Assembly: GCF_947495735.1 (NCBI RefSeq)
Contig: NZ_CANMAA010000002.1
Coordinates: forward strand, 464,316-528,315
DNA from: an uncultured Pseudokineococcus sp.
GTDB lineage: Bacteria; Actinomycetota; Actinomycetes; Actinomycetales; Quadrisphaeraceae
Direction of reading: 5' to 3'
DNA length: 64,000 nucleotides
Every line of letters starts with the position of its first letter. The stretch's first letter is position 1. The position numbers and the translations under genes are program-made. Positions 1 to 7,459 of the stretch are shown one piece after another. A model generated the notes under the pieces. That model saw nothing but the letters and a program-made list of their open reading frames with translations, was not told where the DNA came from and ran no database searches.

Positions 1-2
1 CG

Positions 3-419
3 ACCGTGTCCATGTCCATCGCTGCCGCACTCGGCCTGACGCTGGCGGTGGCCGCGCCGGCCAGCGCAGACCACCTCGCGGGCGTCGCGTCCTTCGACAA
101 GCCGCAGGAGTGCTACATCGGCGAGCTCGCCTCAGGCACCGGCGAGCACGTCCATGGCCGCCTCGTGTCCTCGAAGAGGTACGCCGACGGGCAGCCGAAG
201 AGCTTCCGGTGCCAGATCCGCGACTTCCCCGAGCTCGTCGACGCCGAGACCAACCCCTACGGCATCGGCTTCACCCTCTCCAAGCGGGGGTACCGCAGCG
301 ACGGCATCATCTGCGTCGCCGAGCAGGGCCTCGACAACATCGGCATCGGCTCGCTGCGCGTGAACGGGAACGGCAAGGGCTTCCTCGAGTGCACCTTCCA
401 GCCGGTCGACCGGGCTTGA
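3..419 (+). CDS. small secreted four-cysteine protein, paralogue 1 (5' end outside window)
   Basis: No function is recognised. The visible protein begins inside a hydrophobic signal sequence ending in an ASA|D cleavage site, but the basic N-terminus seen in its two paralogues at 2620 and 3282 is missing, so the true start is almost certainly upstream of the window. The mature part is about 115 residues and aligns end to end with those paralogues. All three keep four cysteines (CYIG, FRCQ, IICV and LECT contexts here), which suggests two disulfides in an extracellular fold. A hairpin follows at 499-534. Confidence 0.75.
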   Translation, partial: TVSMSIAAALGLTLAVAAPASADHLAGVASFDKPQECYIGELASGTGEHVHGRLVSSKRYADGQPKSFRCQIRDFPELVDAETNPYGIGFTLSKRGYRSDGIICVAEQGLDNIGIGSLRVNGNGKGFLECTFQPVDRA

Positions 420-764
420 CCGCGGCCCGGGTGCGCACCTGCTCGGCCGCGCGCTCGTGAGGGTGCTCGTCAGCTGACCCACCCCTCCGACGCACGACAG
501 CGCCCCCGCTCGGCTCCGGCCGGACGGGGGCGCTCCGCCGTCGTCGTCGCCGGCCTCGCCGGTGAGGCGACGGACGTCGGCCAGACCTCCTGCCCCTGCG
601 CCGAGGCCGCGGGCGACGCCGGCGACGGTCGTCTGCCCACCGACCGGATGACCCCCGGTCACAGTTGGGCCACTCCCCCGACGGAGGCCGGCGGGCGTTC
701 CGATGATGCGGTCGCGCGCTCACCACCTCGAGCGCCCCGACCGCTCGAAGGAGACCCGCACACC
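420..764. other. intergenic stretch with one terminator
   Basis: No gene is supported in these 345 bases. They hold the terminator hairpin at 499-534 and the ribosome binding site GAAGGAG just before the start at 765. Confidence 0.6.
499..534 (+). terminator. hairpin terminator after secreted paralogue 1
   Basis: The arms AGCGCCCCCG (499-508) and CGGGGGCGCT (525-534) form a perfect 10-bp stem around a 16-nt loop. No U tract follows, as is common in high-GC actinobacteria. Confidence 0.6.
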
Positions 765-1436
765 ATGAAGAAGCGCGCGCTCGCGACCGCCGCAGCCCTC
801 TCGGCCCTGACCGCGTCCCTGCTCTCCCCGGCCGGCCCGGCGCAGGCGGCCAGCGGCTCCTGCTCGGTGGCCTTCGGCCCGAAGCTCGCCGTGGACGCGC
901 CCTACGAGGAGTTCCCCGCCGCGCTGAAGGGCGACTGCGCCCAGGCGGGCGTGGACTTCGCCGCCTGGGACCTGATGCACCAGCGCGAGGGGTACACCAA
1001 CAGCCTCGTCTTCGACGGCACGAGCCGCACGAGCGTGGACTTCTACTCCTTCGAGACCCTCGGCGGCTACACCGTCCGGCCGGACTTCGCCTACAGCAGC
1101 ACGACGGACCTCGAGGTCCCGCAGAACTCCTTCACCGTCACGGTGAAGGCGCAGTCGAAGGCCTCGCTGTCGGCCTCTCGGTCGGGTCGGACCGTGACCC
1201 TGTCGACGGCGGCGACGTACTACAACGTCGGCGCCGACCGCTACGAGCCCTTCAAGGGCGCCCGCGTGTCCTTCCAGGTCAAGACCCCGCAGGGCTGGAA
1301 GACCATGGGCCGCGTCGACTCCGACGAGGCCGGCAAGGCCACGTACCGCCAGACCGCCGGCAAGGCCACCTGGCGCGCCGTCGTGCAGCCCACCACCCGC
1401 ATCTGGGACCGCACCACCACCACCCGGGCCCTCTGA
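765..1436 (+). CDS. secreted protein with C-terminal Ig-like beta domain
   Basis: This is an exported protein of 223 residues with no assigned function. It starts MKKRALAT, has a hydrophobic core and a likely cleavage after AQA near residue 29. The start at 765 is chosen over an earlier in-frame ATG because GAAGGAG lies just upstream and a proper signal peptide begins there. Residues about 30-135 are not recognised. The last 90 residues are beta-rich (KASLSASRSGRTVTLS, then RVSFQVKTPQGWKTMGRV) and resemble Ig-like repeats of actinobacterial cell-surface proteins. It lies between two members of the four-cysteine family but is unrelated to them. A strong hairpin follows. Confidence 0.8.
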   Translation: MKKRALATAAALSALTASLLSPAGPAQAASGSCSVAFGPKLAVDAPYEEFPAALKGDCAQAGVDFAAWDLMHQREGYTNSLVFDGTSRTSVDFYSFETLGGYTVRPDFAYSSTTDLEVPQNSFTVTVKAQSKASLSASRSGRTVTLSTAATYYNVGADRYEPFKGARVSFQVKTPQGWKTMGRVDSDEAGKATYRQTAGKATWRAVVQPTTRIWDRTTTTRAL

Positions 1437-1447
1437 CCCGGCGCCAG

Positions 1448-1489
1448 CGCCCCACCTGCACGACCTCCCCGGAGGCGGCAGGTGGGGCG
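1448..1489 (+). terminator. hairpin terminator after the Ig-like secreted protein
   Basis: CGCCCCACCTGC (1448-1459) pairs perfectly with GCAGGTGGGGCG (1478-1489): a 12-bp stem with an 18-nt loop, starting 12 bases after the stop codon. Confidence 0.75.
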
Positions 1490-2060
1490 TGCGCCGCACG
1501 CCCAGCCGTCGGCCTGCTCCCGCTGCGCCGTCGTGACCTCGAGCCCTCCCCTGGGGCGACTCGGGCACCACGCTGAGACGCACCAGCGGACCTGGTGGCG
1601 CCCCATCCGGACGGGGACGTCGCCCGGCTCCCAGGCGGTGCACCACCTCGCGGCCCTCGGCCGACACCCGTCGCACGAGGGCCGTCCTCGTGCGCCCCGA
1701 GCCACGACTCGGGTGCACCCGCCCCTCCCCGGGCCCGAGCGATGCTGCGGCCGCGCGGGAGCTCCTCCCGCGGGGCGGCGCTCGCCACCCCCGGACGACT
1801 GCGCTCGCCGCCAGGGAACACCCGACGTCCCTCCCGGGCCGAGTCGGCGCCCGCGCGCCCGCGCGCCCGCAGCGAGGACGACGTCACCGTCGTCGAGCGG
1901 TCACTGGACGCCGACCAGCGGCACCGAGCTCTCGGCCCGCTCTCCACCTCCTGGGTCGCCGGCGCGGTCTGCCAGCGCCGGGCGACGCCGCGCCTCCCCC
2001 GACCGGGTGACGGTTCCCCGGGACCCGGCGCACCCGCTGCGGGCGCACCATGCTCTGCGG
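1490..2060. other. 570-bp stretch with no supported gene
   Basis: Open frames cross this stretch on both strands, but their translations are arginine, proline and alanine strings typical of unused frames in GC-rich DNA, with no domain, start signal or codon bias. I see no RNA gene or repeat. Confidence 0.5.
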
Positions 2061-2351
2061 GTGCCCGAGGCGGTCCCGACGTGGAGGCGGCTGGCGCCGA
2101 GCGACGCGCGCCACCTCCGCTGGCAGCTCGTGGTCGGCGCGGTCCTCGCCACCTCCACCGGCTGCGACGTGGTCGCGGGCACCGACCTCACCCGGTGGGA
2201 CTGGGCCGCGGTCGCGGGCGCCGGCTTCCTCACCGCCGAGGCCGCGTGGCGCCTGGTCCTGCACCGCCGCGTCCGCCCCGAAGGGCTCGCCGCACGCGCA
2301 GCCAGCCAGCAGGCCCGACCCGACCGCCGCCGCTCCCCGCGCGAGTCCTGA
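2061..2351 (+). CDS. small membrane protein, hypothetical
   Basis: A possible 96-residue protein with two hydrophobic segments, around WQLVVGAVLATSTGC and AAVAGAGFLTAEAAWRLVL, followed by a basic tail. The composition of these parts is like a real membrane protein, unlike the flanking frames. GTG at 2061 is chosen because CATGCT lies 6 nt upstream, a weak match to the leaderless pattern seen across this window; GTG at 2007 is the alternative. No family is recognised, and the whole call could be wrong. Confidence 0.4.
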   Translation: MPEAVPTWRRLAPSDARHLRWQLVVGAVLATSTGCDVVAGTDLTRWDWAAVAGAGFLTAEAAWRLVLHRRVRPEGLAARAASQQARPDRRRSPRES

Positions 2352-2619
2352 GCGCCCCCTCACGACGGCACCCGCGGGCGTCGCGACCCGCTCGACCGTT
2401 CCCGTCCGGCCTTCGCGCACGACGGCGGACCCACGTGCGCTCTCTGGGTGACCAGGCGCGGAACCTGGTCTCCTGCAGACGGAGCGGCGGATGGGCCGAA
2501 CGAGTGCACCGCTCGGCGAGCTCCACTGGTTCGCTCCAGTTCGTCCGGACCGAGTGTCAGTCTCGACCCGACGGCGCAGCTCGCGCCGGCGTCGTCAGCC
2601 CTCGTCCCGGGAGCCCTCC

Positions 2620-3030
2620 ATGCGCACGTCCCGACTCGCCCTGTCCGCCGCGGCCGTCGCTGCCCTCACCCTCGGCGTCGCCGTCCCGGCGAGCGCCGAC
2701 AGCCTCGCCGGCGTCACCTCGCTCACCAAGCCGGCGACGTGCTTCATCGGCGGGCTGGCCTCCGGCACCGGCGTCGAGGTGACCGGCCGGCTGAAGACGG
2801 TCCACCGCACCGACGGCCGGGTCACCGGCTACACGTGCCGCATCACGGACTTCCCGCGGCGGGTCACCCCCGAGGAGAACGAGTACGAGGTCGACTTCAC
2901 CCTGCCGCGGCGCGGGATGACCCGGTCGGTCATCTGCGCGCTCGACGACGACACGTTCACCGAGGACGGCGTCCTGCGCATCGCGGGCAACGGCACCGGG
3001 TACCTGGAGTGCTCCTTCGACACGGTGTGA
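2620..3030 (+). CDS. small secreted four-cysteine protein, paralogue 2
   Basis: Exported protein of 136 residues with a clean signal peptide (MRTSRLALS, cleavage after PASA at residue 26). ATG at 2620 is preceded by GGGAG. The mature domain is homologous along its whole length to the proteins at 3 and 3282, sharing an AGV.SL opening, a TGRL strand, a DFP/SFP turn, an FTL.R.G motif and four cysteines (CFIG, YTCR, VICA, LECS). The family is not recognised. A small disulfide-bonded extracellular fold is inferred only from the signal peptide and cysteine pattern. Confidence 0.85.
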   Translation: MRTSRLALSAAAVAALTLGVAVPASADSLAGVTSLTKPATCFIGGLASGTGVEVTGRLKTVHRTDGRVTGYTCRITDFPRRVTPEENEYEVDFTLPRRGMTRSVICALDDDTFTEDGVLRIAGNGTGYLECSFDTV

Positions 3031-3281
3031 CCGCGAGCTCCCCGAGTCCCGAGCGCTCCAGACCCCGGGCTCCAGACGCCCCGCTCCCCGCCGGCAGCCG
3101 CACGGGCTCCGAGCCGGACGGCGGCGTCACCCCGGCCCCGACCGGCGGGCGGCCACGGGCGGCATCGGCGGCCCGGGCCTCCGTCTTGAGCGGTTCCCCT
3201 GCACGACGCCCGACGAGGTGCCACCCTCGCGCCCGGCGGCCCAGCGGTCGCCGTGACGGTCGACCACCTCGGGGAGTCCCC

Positions 3282-3698
3282 ATGCGCACGTCCAGACTGC
3301 TCCTGTCCGCCGCAGCCGCTGCCGCCCTCGCCCTCGGCGTCGCAGGCCCTGCGAGCGCCGACCACGCCGCCGGCGTCGCGTCGCTGACGACGAAGCACTC
3401 CGCCTGCTACGTCGGCGCGAACGGCTCCGGGATCGGTGTCGAGGTGACGGGGCGGCTGCAGAACGTCCAGCGCCAGCACGGCCGGGTCGTCGGCTTCAAG
3501 TGCCTGGTCAAGAGCTTCCCGAAGCGCGTCACCCCGGACCAGAACGACTTCGGCGTCGACTTCACCCTGACCAGGAAGGGGTACACGAAGGAGCTCATCT
3601 GCGCGCTGGACGAGGAGGGCTACGACTACAGCGCAGGGATCCTCCGCGTGAACGGCAAGGGCGTCGGCCACATCGACTGCACCCCCGGCGCCGCCTGA
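3282..3698 (+). CDS. small secreted four-cysteine protein, paralogue 3
   Basis: Exported protein of 138 residues whose signal peptide is nearly identical to that of the gene at 2620 (MRTSRLLLS, cleavage after PASA), preceded by the same GGGGAG ribosome binding site. The cysteines are in CYVG, FKCL, LICA and IDCT contexts. The mature parts differ much more than the signal peptides, as expected of diverging duplicates under selection for secretion. Function is not recognised. It converges with the LacI-type gene and is separated from it by a short hairpin. Confidence 0.85.
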   Translation: MRTSRLLLSAAAAAALALGVAGPASADHAAGVASLTTKHSACYVGANGSGIGVEVTGRLQNVQRQHGRVVGFKCLVKSFPKRVTPDQNDFGVDFTLTRKGYTKELICALDEEGYDYSAGILRVNGKGVGHIDCTPGAA

Positions 3699-3752
3699 CG
3701 CGCGGGCGGGCCCGGCCCCTCCCGTCGAGGCGCCCGGCACCCGCCGCGAGCG

Positions 3753-3771
3753 CGCGCGTCCGGGACGCGCG
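3753..3771. terminator. short hairpin between convergent genes
   Basis: CGCGCGTC (3753-3760), a 3-nt loop and GACGCGCG (3764-3771) form an 8-bp perfect stem between the convergent stops at 3698 (+) and 3778 (-). Confidence 0.45.
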
Positions 3772-3775
3772 AGGC

Positions 3776-4810
3776 TCAGCGCCCCGGGGCGAGGCTCCTC
3801 CCGGCCGGTCGCGTCGACTCACGCTCGAGCAGGACGAAGGGACCGAAGACCTCCTCCGGCTCCGCCGCGGGGTCGGCCATCCGGCGCAGGAGGAGTCGCA
3901 CGACCGCCTCGACCATCTCGTCGTGCCCGGGGGAGACGGTCGAGAGCGACGGGACGCTCGCGCTCGCCTCCCGGACGTCGTCGAAGCCGACGACGAGCAC
4001 GTCGTCGGGCACCCGCAGGCCCGCGTCCGCCAGGCCCCGCAGCACGCCGAGCGCGAGGGTGTCGGTCAGCGCCACCACTCCGTCGACGGGGTCCGCCGCG
4101 AGGGCGAGCTCGCGCCCGCAGCGGACGCCGTCCTCGAGCAGGGTGCCGGGCGCCAGCGCCCGGGCCGACGCCGCGGGGACGGCCCGCACCGCCTCACGGG
4201 CGCCGAGCGCCCGCAGCCGGAACGCGTCGCCCCCGTGGTCGCCCGGCTCGTCCAGGCGGTCCCAGGGCGGGCTGCCCACGACGGCCAGCCGACGGCACCC
4301 GCGCTCGAGCAGCAGCCCCGCGGCCGCCCGCGCGCCCTCGACGTTGGCCATGCCCACGTGGTCCACGCGCCGGAGGTCCTGCCGCTCCCCCAGGGCCACG
4401 ACCGGGAGGTCGCCGGCGAGGGCGCGGACGTCCCCCGCGCCGAGCCCGACGGCCGACAGGACCAGGCCGTCGTACGCGTTCACCCGGGAGTCCCGCACCG
4501 CCGCGGCCTCGCCCTCGCGGCTGGCGCCCGTCTGCTCGACGACGACGCGCAGGCCCTCCCGCGCCAGGCGCTCCACGAGCCGGCCGGCCAGCTGGCTGAA
4601 GTAGGGGCTGTCGAGGGCCGGCACCGCCAGCCCCACCACGCCCGTGCGCCCGCGCCGCAGGCTGCGCGCTGCCACGTTCACCTGGTAGCCGAGGCGCTCG
4701 ACCGCGCCCAGGACCGCCGCGCGGGTCTCCTCGCTGACCGGACGGCGGCCCGAGAGGACGTTCGAGACCGTCATCGTCGAGACCCCGGCCGCCGCGGCGA
4801 CGTCGCGCAT
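3776..4810 (-). CDS. LacI-family transcriptional repressor, probably of arabinoside utilisation
   Basis: DNA-binding regulator of 344 residues. The N-terminus MRDVAAAAGVSTMTVSNVLS is a classic LacI helix-turn-helix, followed by a hinge helix (NVAARSLRRGRTGVVGL) and a periplasmic-binding-protein-like effector domain (SPYFSQLAGRLVERL early, VVGFDDVREA late). It is divergent from the GH51 arabinofuranosidase at 4991, and the 180-bp gap contains a CG-centred palindrome at 4928-4939. By family habit it probably represses that enzyme and is released by a sugar ligand; arabinose or an arabino-oligosaccharide is inferred from the neighbour only. Confidence 0.9.
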   Translation of the reverse strand: MRDVAAAAGVSTMTVSNVLSGRRPVSEETRAAVLGAVERLGYQVNVAARSLRRGRTGVVGLAVPALDSPYFSQLAGRLVERLAREGLRVVVEQTGASREGEAAAVRDSRVNAYDGLVLSAVGLGAGDVRALAGDLPVVALGERQDLRRVDHVGMANVEGARAAAGLLLERGCRRLAVVGSPPWDRLDEPGDHGGDAFRLRALGAREAVRAVPAASARALAPGTLLEDGVRCGRELALAADPVDGVVALTDTLALGVLRGLADAGLRVPDDVLVVGFDDVREASASVPSLSTVSPGHDEMVEAVVRLLLRRMADPAAEPEEVFGPFVLLERESTRPAGRSLAPGR

Positions 4811-4927
4811 GGTGACCAGAGCCGGACCTCCGGGACGGACGGGGCGCCCGCTGGCGCACGTCCGCCGGAACCTAGCAGCGCCCCCAGCCACCACCACGCG
4901 TGCCGAGCACCGTGGACACGAGGTCGG

Positions 4928-4939
4928 TTTATCGATACA
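4928..4939. promoter_or_regulatory. probable LacI-family operator
   Basis: TTTATCGATACA matches its own reverse complement at 10 of 12 positions around a central CG, the usual form of LacI-family operators. It is also a rare AT-rich patch. It lies 51 bp before the arabinofuranosidase start and 117 bp before the repressor start. Confidence 0.65.
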
Positions 4940-4990
4940 ACAGCCGGACGACGGGGCCCCGCCCTTCCCCCCCACCTCTCGGAGCCGACG

Positions 4991-6571
4991 ATGACGACGA
5001 CCGCCCGCAGCGACGACGACACCCCCACCACCGCGACCCGCGCCTCCGGCGTCGTCGACATCGACCTGCCGGGGCCCCAGATCAGCCGCCACCTCTACGG
5101 CCACTTCGCCGAGCACCTCGGTCGCTGCATCTACGACGGCTTCTTCGTCGGCGAGGACTCCGACGTCCCGAACGAGGGCGGCATCCGCCTCGACGTCGTC
5201 GAGGCCCTGCGCGCGGCCGGCATCCCGAACCTGCGGTGGCCGGGAGGGTGCTTCGCCGACGAGTACCACTGGCGCGACGGCGTCGGCCCGCGCGAGCAGC
5301 GCCCGCGCATGGTCAACAGCCACTGGGGAGACGTGGTCGAGGACAACAGCTTCGGGACCCACGAGTTCATGGCGCTGTGCGAGATGCTCGGCGCCGAGCC
5401 CTACGTCTCCGCCAACGTCGGCTCGGGCACCGTCCGCGAGAACGCCGACTGGGTCGAGTACCTCACGCGCGCCGACGACAGCCCGATGGCGGCGCTGCGC
5501 CGCGAGAACGGGCGCGACGAGCCGTGGGACGTGCGCTTCTGGGGCCTGGGCAACGAGCCGTGGGGCTGCGGCGGCGGCATGCGCGCCGAGGCGTACGCGG
5601 ACCTGGCGCGCACCTTCGGCACGTACAGCCGGGACCACGGCGGCAACGAGCTCTACCGCATCGCCGCGGGGGCCTCCGACGCCGACTACCGCTGGACCGA
5701 GGTGCTCATGCGCGCCCTCGGCCACGAGATCGGCGGCACCCGCAGGACCGGCCACGGCACCGGCACCTACCAGGCCATCTCGTTCCACTACTACACCGTC
5801 CCGGGCCCGTGGGAGCACAAGGGCAGCGCCACCGACTTCGACGAGGAGGAGTACTACCGCACGATGGTCGAGGCGCGACGGCTCGAGGGGATCCTCGCGG
5901 GCCACTCCGCCGTCATGGACGCCTACGACCCCGAGCACCGCGTCGGTCTCGTCCTCGACGAGTGGGGCGCCTGGTACGACGTCGAGCCGGGCACGAACCC
6001 CGGCTTCCTGTTCCAGCAGAACACCCTTCGCGACGCGCTCCTGGCCGGCGTGCACTTCGACGCCTTCCACCGGCACGCCGAGCGCCTCGTGATGGCGAAC
6101 ATCGCCCAGACGGTCAACGTGCTGCAGGCGATGGTGCTCACCGACGGCGAGGCCATGGTCCTGACGCCGACCTACCACGCCTTCGTGATGAACCGGGGGC
6201 ACCACGACGCCGCCCGCCTCCCGCTCGCGTGGCGCTCCCCCGAGCCCTCGCGCGCCGTCGGCGACGGCGAGCTGAGCACCCTCTCGGCGACCGCGAGCAC
6301 GAAGGACGGGGCCGTCCTGGTCTCCCTCACCAACCTCGACGCGTCCGCGGGCGTCGACGTCGAGCTCGACCTGCGCGGCGGCACCCCGGGAGCCCCGGAG
6401 GCGACCGTCCTCACCGCCCCCGCGACGTCGACCCACAACACCGCGGAGCACCCGGACGCCGTCGCCCCGGCGCCGCACGAGGCCGCCCTCGACGGCTCGG
6501 TGCTGCGCGTCCACGTCCCGGCGCACAGCTTCGTCACCGTCCGCCTGACCCTGGACGCCGGAGCCGCCTGA
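4991..6571 (+). CDS. alpha-N-arabinofuranosidase, glycoside hydrolase family 51
   Basis: Cytoplasmic glycosidase of 526 residues releasing terminal L-arabinofuranose from arabinan or arabinoxylan fragments. The TIM barrel carries the GH51 hallmarks: HLYGHFAEHLGRCIYDG near the start, LRWPGGCFADEYHW, the acid/base glutamate in GNEPWGCGG (Glu189) and the nucleophile in LDEWGAWYD (Glu324). A C-terminal beta domain follows from about residue 410. The length is normal for the family and there is no signal peptide, so the substrate must be imported; no sugar transporter lies in the window. ATG 4991 has GGAG upstream. Expression is probably controlled by the divergent LacI-type protein. Confidence 0.95.
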   Translation: MTTTARSDDDTPTTATRASGVVDIDLPGPQISRHLYGHFAEHLGRCIYDGFFVGEDSDVPNEGGIRLDVVEALRAAGIPNLRWPGGCFADEYHWRDGVGPREQRPRMVNSHWGDVVEDNSFGTHEFMALCEMLGAEPYVSANVGSGTVRENADWVEYLTRADDSPMAALRRENGRDEPWDVRFWGLGNEPWGCGGGMRAEAYADLARTFGTYSRDHGGNELYRIAAGASDADYRWTEVLMRALGHEIGGTRRTGHGTGTYQAISFHYYTVPGPWEHKGSATDFDEEEYYRTMVEARRLEGILAGHSAVMDAYDPEHRVGLVLDEWGAWYDVEPGTNPGFLFQQNTLRDALLAGVHFDAFHRHAERLVMANIAQTVNVLQAMVLTDGEAMVLTPTYHAFVMNRGHHDAARLPLAWRSPEPSRAVGDGELSTLSATASTKDGAVLVSLTNLDASAGVDVELDLRGGTPGAPEATVLTAPATSTHNTAEHPDAVAPAPHEAALDGSVLRVHVPAHSFVTVRLTLDAGAA

Positions 6572-6604
6572 ACCGCCTGAGCCGCCTCGGTCGGCCGGGG
6601 CCCT

Positions 6605-6640
6605 GGGCCGCTCGCCCCCCGCACGGGGAGCGGGCGGCCC
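6605..6640 (+). terminator. imperfect hairpin after the arabinofuranosidase gene
   Basis: GGGCCGC (6605-6611) pairs with GCGGCCC (6634-6640), with an inner CCCC/GGGG pairing and a bulge. It starts 34 bases after the stop codon. Confidence 0.45.
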
Positions 6641-6705
6641 GGGGGCGGTGGAGACGGTGGCGCCGTAGCGTCGGGTCGTCCGTACCGTCGCCGATCGGAG
6701 CCGCC

Positions 6706-7341
6706 GTGAGCCACCGCCCCGCCCTCGCTCTCGCGCTGTCCGCCGCCCTCCTCGCGGGCTGCTCGGGTGCCGGCGCCGTCCGCGACGACCGGGGCGACGC
6801 CGACCACGCGATCGACATGACCCCCTACCTCGAGCGCGACGACCGGCGCGAGGACGAGGGGGACGGCGGCTCCCTGGAGCGCTGCGGCGACCCCGACGAC
6901 GCGCGGGAGCTGCAGCTGTCGACCGCGGGGGCCGAGGTGGAGGTCGTGGTGCCGGCCGAGGCAGACGGGGACGCCGTCGGAGACCTCGAGGACTACCGCG
7001 CCGACGCCGGCGCTGCTCCGGTCTGCTGGGTCGTCGTGGCCGTGGACAACTCCCGCGGCGACGAGGTCGTGGACCTGCCCCGCGTGGAGGTCGTCGCCGC
7101 CGACGGGCAGCGCGTGCGCCTCCAGCGCGCCTCCGAGGCCCTGGCCGCGTGGGCGGACCTGCGCCCGGACGACGACGCCGCCGCGACGCGCGCGGTCGAG
7201 CTCACGGCGAGCTCCGACGGCGTCGTGGGCCCCGGCGACGAGGGCGAGGTGGTCTTCGTGGCCGACGCCGACCTCGACGGCGCCCGCGACGCGCGGGTCC
7301 AGCTGGGCGAGGGCGGTGCGCTCGTCGAGGCCACCGGCTGA
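6706..7341 (+). CDS. putative lipoprotein, acidic, unknown function
   Basis: Predicted lipoprotein of 211 residues. GTG 6706 is preceded by GGAG, and a short signal sequence ends in the lipobox LLAGC with the acylated cysteine at residue 19. The region after it is highly acidic. The remainder looks like a single beta domain of DUF4352-like character (PVCWVVVAVDNSRGDEVVDLP, then QRVRLQRASEALAAWADL, then EGEVVFVADADLD), a fold often seen in extracytoplasmic lipoproteins. That comparison is by eye only. It converges with the P450 gene. Confidence 0.75.
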   Translation: MSHRPALALALSAALLAGCSGAGAVRDDRGDADHAIDMTPYLERDDRREDEGDGGSLERCGDPDDARELQLSTAGAEVEVVVPAEADGDAVGDLEDYRADAGAAPVCWVVVAVDNSRGDEVVDLPRVEVVAADGQRVRLQRASEALAAWADLRPDDDAAATRAVELTASSDGVVGPGDEGEVVFVADADLDGARDARVQLGEGGALVEATG

Positions 7342-7377
7342 CGCCTCGCCCTCGGCAGGCAGCCGTCGCCGGTCCCC

Positions 7378-7438
7378 GCACCCGACGTCGTCGACGACTC
7401 CCGGCACCAGAGCCCCTGCACCCGACGTCGTCGACGAC
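7378..7438. repeat. two 21-bp direct repeats, each with a 12-bp palindrome
   Basis: A 21-bp sequence beginning GCACCCGAC occurs at 7378-7398 and identically at 7418-7438, a 40-bp period. Each copy ends with the perfect palindrome GTCGTCGACGAC (7387-7398 and 7427-7438). They lie between the convergent lipoprotein and P450 genes, so they are not in a promoter position for either. Confidence 0.75.
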
Positions 7439-7459
7439 ACCCCAGGCCGCCGGCGGCCG

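Noticed and set aside
1482..2060. Long open frames on both strands between the Ig-like protein and the small membrane protein
   Set aside because: Arg/Pro/Ala-rich translations with no start signal or domain; only the 3' part from 2061 has a protein-like composition.
4810..6526. Minus-strand open frame continuous with the LacI-type gene, opposite the arabinofuranosidase
   Set aside because: The real regulator starts at ATG 4810 with a perfect helix-turn-helix start. The upstream part is antisense to GH51 and has no homology.
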